Below, in pieces: positions 22,953 to 26,380 of a stretch of 26,380 bases of DNA (position 1 is its first letter; each line of letters opens with the position of its first letter). The stretch is from NCBI GenBank assembly GCA_002418055.1, contig DIDI01000054.1:1-26380 (forward strand). Reading direction: 5' to 3'. The notes beneath the pieces were generated by a model. It ran no database searches. It saw only the letters and a program-made list of their open reading frames with translations, and was not told the origin of the DNA. The DNA comes from Lactobacillus sp. UBA5804 (GTDB lineage: Bacteria; Bacillota; Bacilli; Lactobacillales; Lactobacillaceae). The translations under genes were made by a program, and so were the position numbers.

Positions 22953-24854
22953 ATGAGCACTACTAATATGAGCCGCATCCCCCTCAGTTCGTTCACTCGC
23001 AGACCGCTGTAATTTAGCTGTCCATCCCTGCCAGTCCGACTCATTTTCCTTGAAAATGCGCCGTAACCAATATTGCAAGGCGGTATTTACAGCAACCTGT
23101 TTGAGCTGATAGCTCTCATACATATAGTAAAGATCAATGACAAAATTATCTAAATCGGCTGCTACTTGCTCTGGAAACCGCCGTCTTGCCGCCTGAAACC
23201 AATAATAATTTTCACGACAATACTCAATCAAAAATTCTTGCTGGCGGACTGCCTGCGGACGATGAATCAACGACTTGAGATTTAAGCGATGGGTATAAAT
23301 CGCCGCTTTGATGAAATGAATATGCTGGGCTACACGCAAAGCTAATCCACAGAAAAAGGTATCTTCATAATAACGATGTAAATCAGGGTGAAAGTCTAGT
23401 TCATAACTATGCAAAAAATCTAACCGAAACCAACTCGGATAAACCGCACCAAAATTATAATCCCATTCACGTAGCTCTACTTGTCCCTGATAATTCAATT
23501 GCTCATTAACATATTTTGCCATCAAAATCTGCGCTTGCGGATGTGCCTTAGCCGCCTGAAACATCATCTGCAAGCTATTGACACTATGTAAACTATCATC
23601 TGCATCGCAAAACATCACGTACTGACTTCGGGCCACGGCTAACCCAGCTGATCGAGCTGGTCCTGGCCCAAGTTGTCGCGGCTGATTCAACCAGCGTACA
23701 TTTAAAGTCGTTTTTAAACCAGCAGCAGTTTGGATTGGCCCAGCATCATTGACAATAATAACTTCCAGTTGTTGCAAATCAAAAACAACTTGTGACTGCA
23801 TCGATTGTAACAATGGTGCTAACAACGTAATCTGGTCCCCATAAAATGGCACAATCACCGTTAACAAGTAAGTTGGCCGCTTCAGCCGGTGTCCTTTATT
23901 TTCTTTTGGTACAAATGGTTTCCAGAACGCTAAAAATTGCTGGGAACTACTGTTAGGATGTTCCCGAAGTAGTAACCGAATGCCCTCATTGAGATCGATG
24001 TCAGTCAAATTATCGCTGACATATTGCCTTAACTGATGGTTTACTTGAGCCTTAATGCGGTCTAATGGGGGATGGTCATAATAAAATTGATAAATATGAC
24101 CAAGTCCGTTATTCACATCAAAGGCTAATCGTTCTGGCGCCCGAATGGCCATTTCTTTGGCCCAAAGTCGTGCTTCTAAAATATACTGATCCAAATAAGC
24201 CCGATGATAGTCTGGCAAAGCATGCACAATCGATGTTGGGTGACAGAGCCAAGTGTAGGTTGGAGAATCTAGATAATACACATCTTGTGCAAATGCCAAG
24301 ACGAGATCAAGAAAAAAAGTATCTTCATATGCCCGTTTTAATTGTGGATGCCACGCAAATTGATGTTGCCGTAAAAAAGCGACATTCAGCCATTTTGCAT
24401 AAGCGGCTGAAGGGTTATATTCCCGTAACGTGTACTGATGCTGTCCTTGTGCATCTGGGACATGTTCCTCCACATATTTGGCAAAAATCACCTCATGGTC
24501 GCCAGTCATTGCCAGAACTTGAGCGAATTTCCACAACGAATTAACTGTATTTAAACAATCATCTGCATCTAAATAGGCCAAATAGCGGGACTGTGCTTGG
24601 TCAAGCCCGAGTTGTCGGGCATAACCAGGGCCATGAGCAGTTATATAATAGGTATAACTAATATCGAGTTGTGAAAATTTAGTGAATAACCAACTGGGCA
24701 GCCGGTAACCCCCATCTCCGATGATCTTGATACTCATTTGTGAGAAATCAAACCCGACTTGTGAGGCAATGGACGCTAACATCCGATAAACTGTTGCTTC
24801 TCGCTCCTGATGCTGGGGTATGACTAGTGTCACTAATTTCTGCATTGATGACAT
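22923..24854 (-). CDS. Tandem two-module GT2-like glycosyltransferase
   Basis: A 643-residue protein made of two related GT-A (family 2) modules, about 1-320 and 325-640. Each has a core VIP entry (TLVIPQHQE; LTVIVPFYGD), a DXD site (YLDADD at 95-99; FCDADD at 415-420) followed by a conserved VNSL, and the acceptor-side motif YEDTFF (176-181 and 496-501). The shared order shows an internal duplication. Both modules look catalytically intact. It probably acts in the cytoplasm, adding two sugars to a protein or lipid acceptor. The start is ATG 24854 after GGGAGATAAT, one base beyond the preceding gene's stop. With the neighbouring GT-like gene and the Ser/Thr-rich LPQTG protein, O-glycosylation of that protein is a reasonable hypothesis. 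Confidence 0.85.
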   Translation of the reverse strand: MSSMQKLVTLVIPQHQEREATVYRMLASIASQVGFDFSQMSIKIIGDGGYRLPSWLFTKFSQLDISYTYYITAHGPGYARQLGLDQAQSRYLAYLDADDCLNTVNSLWKFAQVLAMTGDHEVIFAKYVEEHVPDAQGQHQYTLREYNPSAAYAKWLNVAFLRQHQFAWHPQLKRAYEDTFFLDLVLAFAQDVYYLDSPTYTWLCHPTSIVHALPDYHRAYLDQYILEARLWAKEMAIRAPERLAFDVNNGLGHIYQFYYDHPPLDRIKAQVNHQLRQYVSDNLTDIDLNEGIRLLLREHPNSSSQQFLAFWKPFVPKENKGHRLKRPTYLLTVIVPFYGDQITLLAPLLQSMQSQVVFDLQQLEVIIVNDAGPIQTAAGLKTTLNVRWLNQPRQLGPGPARSAGLAVARSQYVMFCDADDSLHSVNSLQMMFQAAKAHPQAQILMAKYVNEQLNYQGQVELREWDYNFGAVYPSWFRLDFLHSYELDFHPDLHRYYEDTFFCGLALRVAQHIHFIKAAIYTHRLNLKSLIHRPQAVRQQEFLIEYCRENYYWFQAARRRFPEQVAADLDNFVIDLYYMYESYQLKQVAVNTALQYWLRRIFKENESDWQGWTAKLQRSASERTEGDAAHISSAHLQAFICRFS

Positions 24855-24855
24855 A

Positions 24856-25755
24856 TTATCTCCCTAAACGTAATTTCTGATACGGCAGATCGCGGTTCAG
24901 ATGCTGTTGTTTCAGTTCAGCTGTTAATAACTTCTGATAATTGGGCACAGCTGTGAGTAATTGCACCAATTGTGCCAATTGGTCATACTGAGCTCGATTG
25001 ATTGGTTGGTCACTCGCGATTAAGATCCCCCAAGCACGTACAATTGACCACACCAAATCACGCTCATATAAATTTTGATTTGCCTGATGATGCTTAATAT
25101 AGGTTAGAAATGCCTGTCGATAAGTGATAAACGCTGAAAAGTCGTCAGTCTGAGCCGGTCTAGGAGACAAATAGTAATGATTCAAGTCAATCCAAAGGGG
25201 ATGCGCACACACTTCTACTGCCCGACTAGTAAAGTCTTCAAGCAAGTATTGTGCGAGTATGGGATTGAAAGCCAAGCCCTGTTGTTTTAAAAAGGCCACT
25301 TTGAAATATTTAGCATAGGGATAGGCTAAAAAATCGGCAGACTGAAAATCAACTAACTGTTTTTTAGTCGAAACGGTATACACATACTTATAAATCAGTA
25401 ACTGATATGGCAAATGAGGCTGCTTAAATTGCTGATAAAAGTCAAGCAGTGCGCCATCAGCAAAAAACATATCACGTGCATCCATAAAAGTGACCCATTC
25501 GCTAGTTACCTGAGATAAAGCTTGATTTAATAGTGCTCCCTTAGTTAGATGAGAGTCAGTCACCCAAGTAAGATTTAAAGGGTGTAAAAGTGACAGGTCG
25601 GTTGACGTGATAAGTCGTCGTTGCTGCCCAACGACAATGACTTTTAATTCAGTCATTTTGATACCAATTTGAAAGCGAATCGATGTTAACGCCCGAACCA
25701 ATTTGCTATCAGCGCTTTCAGCATTATAAAGAATAATTGTGAGTCTATTGTTCAT
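24856..25755 (-). CDS. GT2-like glycosyltransferase with altered DXD motif
   Basis: A 299-residue single GT-A module related to the two modules of the next gene: RLTIILYNAES, RALTSIRFQIGIKMTELKVI, EWVTFMDARDMFFADGALL (about 86-104) and YLLEDFTSRAVEVCAHPLW. At the DXD site it has DARD where the partner has DADD, so the second metal-binding aspartate is replaced by Arg94. It may be inactive, act as a structural partner, or use a different metal geometry. AAGG precedes the ATG at 25755. The stop is one base before the partner's start, implying translational coupling and a possible complex, as known for paired catalytic/regulatory glycosyltransferases of Ser-rich adhesins (analogy only). Confidence 0.75.
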   Translation of the reverse strand: MNNRLTIILYNAESADSKLVRALTSIRFQIGIKMTELKVIVVGQQRRLITSTDLSLLHPLNLTWVTDSHLTKGALLNQALSQVTSEWVTFMDARDMFFADGALLDFYQQFKQPHLPYQLLIYKYVYTVSTKKQLVDFQSADFLAYPYAKYFKVAFLKQQGLAFNPILAQYLLEDFTSRAVEVCAHPLWIDLNHYYLSPRPAQTDDFSAFITYRQAFLTYIKHHQANQNLYERDLVWSIVRAWGILIASDQPINRAQYDQLAQLVQLLTAVPNYQKLLTAELKQQHLNRDLPYQKLRLGR

Positions 25756-25779
25756 ACGAATACCTTAATTTTATCACAT

Positions 25780-25822
25780 GACAAAATGGTACCTAAGTCA
25801 GTGAAACTAGCTCAAATACCAT
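25780..25822 (-). terminator. Candidate weak terminator after the LPQTG gene
   Basis: Minus-strand ATGGTA pairs with TACCAT, extended by TTTGAG/CTTAGG with G-U pairs, followed by TTTTGTC. The stem is long but wobble-rich, so read-through into the glycosyltransferase genes is possible. Confidence 0.5.
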
Positions 25823-25841
25823 CTTTATTTCTTAATGAATA

Positions 25842-26380
25842 TTAGTCTTGGTGATTTTTCTTCAACATTGCTAGACCGAATAATGCGCCGACACCAACAA
25901 TCAGAACACCTAAAGTGGTAAGGAAGCCATTGGTAGTGGTATCACCAGTTTGTGGTAATTTGCCGGTGGTGCTCCCCGTCGTCGAACCGGTCGTTGAACC
26001 GGTCGTGCTGCCCGTGGTCGAGCCGGTTGTGCTGCCCGTGGTGCTACCGGTCGTTGAACCGGTTGTGCTCCCAGTGGTGGAGCCAGTCGTGCTGCCCGTG
26101 GTAGAACCCGTCGTTGAACCGGTTGTTGAACCAGTCGTCGAGCCAGTGGTGGAGCCGGTTGTCGAACCAGTCGTTGAACCGGTTGTTGAGCCAGTCGTTG
26201 AACCGGTTGTGCTCCCAGTGGTGGAGCCGGTTGTTGAGCCCGTGGTGCTACCCGTCGTCGAACCGGTGGTGCTCCCAGTGGTGGAGCCCGTCGTCGAGCC
26301 GGTTGTTGAGCCAGTGGTGGAGCCGGTTGTCGAACCCGTCGTTGAACCGGTTGTGGAGCCGGTTGTCGAACCCGTAGGAT
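25842..26380 (-). CDS. LPQTG sortase-anchored surface protein, C-terminal part (N-terminus outside window)
   Basis: Only the last 178 or so codons are visible, in the minus direction. They encode a stalk of 34 perfect Ser-Thr-Thr-Gly tetrapeptides, then K, the sortase motif LPQTG (25944-25958), a membrane segment (TTLGVLIVGVGALFGLAML) and a short charged tail KKNHQD. This is the standard wall-anchor signal: sortase A would cut between Thr and Gly and link the protein to peptidoglycan. The stalk begins after a proline and continues to the window edge region; the functional head domain lies beyond 26380. Ser and Thr make up three quarters of the stalk, so it offers dense O-glycosylation sites next to glycosyltransferase genes. 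Confidence 0.93.
   Translation of the reverse strand, partial: PTGSTTGSTTGSTTGSTTGSTTGSTTGSTTGSTTGSTTGSTTGSTTGSTTGSTTGSTTGSTTGSTTGSTTGSTTGSTTGSTTGSTTGSTTGSTTGSTTGSTTGSTTGSTTGSTTGSTTGSTTGSTTGSTTGSTTGSTTGKLPQTGDTTTNGFLTTLGVLIVGVGALFGLAMLKKNHQD
25962..26369 (-). repeat. 34 tandem 12-base units encoding Ser-Thr-Thr-Gly
   Basis: Reading in 12-base steps from 25962, every one of 34 units encodes S-T-T-G without interruption. Serine uses TCG, TCA, TCC, TCT and AGC; threonine and glycine codons vary too, so DNA units differ while the protein repeat is perfect. Confidence 0.97.

Noticed and set aside
24065..24544. Plus-strand 159-codon frame opposite the tandem glycosyltransferase
   Set aside because: Shadow of a conserved reading frame; no start context and no recognisable domain.
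25962..26369. CRISPR-like array
   Set aside because: Units are 12 bases, contiguous and in frame, with no spacers; this is a coding repeat.
26114..26377. Plus-strand 87-codon frame with Trp/Ser/Arg/Leu repeats
   Set aside because: It is the antisense shadow of the STTG repeat; the 12-base periodicity keeps it open. No ribosome binding site or plausible protein.

Overview
The window looks like chromosomal DNA from a low-to-moderate GC lactic acid bacterium of the family Lactobacillaceae; the genus cannot be fixed from the sequence alone. The signs are an aggregation-promoting-factor (Apf) type secreted protein with an SLAP-like domain, a SEC10/PgrA-domain exported protein, an LPQTG sortase-anchored protein, wall teichoic acid enzymes of the TagA/TagB/TagD type, strong AAGGAGG-like ribosome binding sites, and a manganese (yybP-ykoY type) riboswitch in front of a P2A-type ATPase. 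Nearly all genes lie on the minus strand; only tagD and an AraC-type regulator are on the plus strand.

Layout, read by coordinate. 1-4036: DNA maintenance operon pcrA-ligA (ligA is cut by the window edge). 4127-4934: a membrane-anchored GH73 glucosaminidase and tRNA-Leu. 4992-8725: a four-gene, tightly overlapping surface-glycan operon (CDP-glycerol glycerophosphotransferase, Wzx-like flippase, DXD glycosyltransferase, SprT-like metalloprotein). 8806-11610: P2A Ca2+/Mn2+ ATPase with its own promoter, Mn2+ riboswitch and terminators. 11659-15834: wecG/tagA, a GT4 glycosyltransferase, pncB and nadE in one direction, so wall glycan and NAD salvage genes probably share a transcript; tagD is divergent at 15987. 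16416-18312: a GntR/UTRA regulator and an unrecognised cytoplasmic parallel beta-helix protein. 18462-18918: tRNA-Gln, tRNA-Tyr and a second identical tRNA-Gln, with a decayed aminotransferase 3' end between them. 19005-21390: histidine phosphatase, SEC10/PgrA-like exported protein and Apf-like protein, each with its own terminator or promoter.

21810-26380 is the most accessory-looking part. It holds an AraC-type regulator, two glycosyltransferase genes that together carry three related GT2 modules (one with a damaged DXD motif), and the C-terminus of an LPQTG cell-wall protein whose stalk is 34 uninterrupted Ser-Thr-Thr-Gly repeats. The simplest reading is a surface adhesin with a dedicated O-glycosylation pair and a local regulator. 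TTGTCAT boxes cluster in the regulator's upstream region, and one more lies before the glycosyltransferase genes.

Functionally, TagD makes CDP-glycerol, TagA adds ManNAc to the lipid-linked GlcNAc, and the TagB-like enzyme adds glycerol phosphate. The other glycosyltransferases and the flippase would build and export a further wall polymer. No TagF-type polymerase or ABC exporter is in the window, so the pathway must be completed elsewhere. Every functional call rests on motif recognition by eye; no database search was run.
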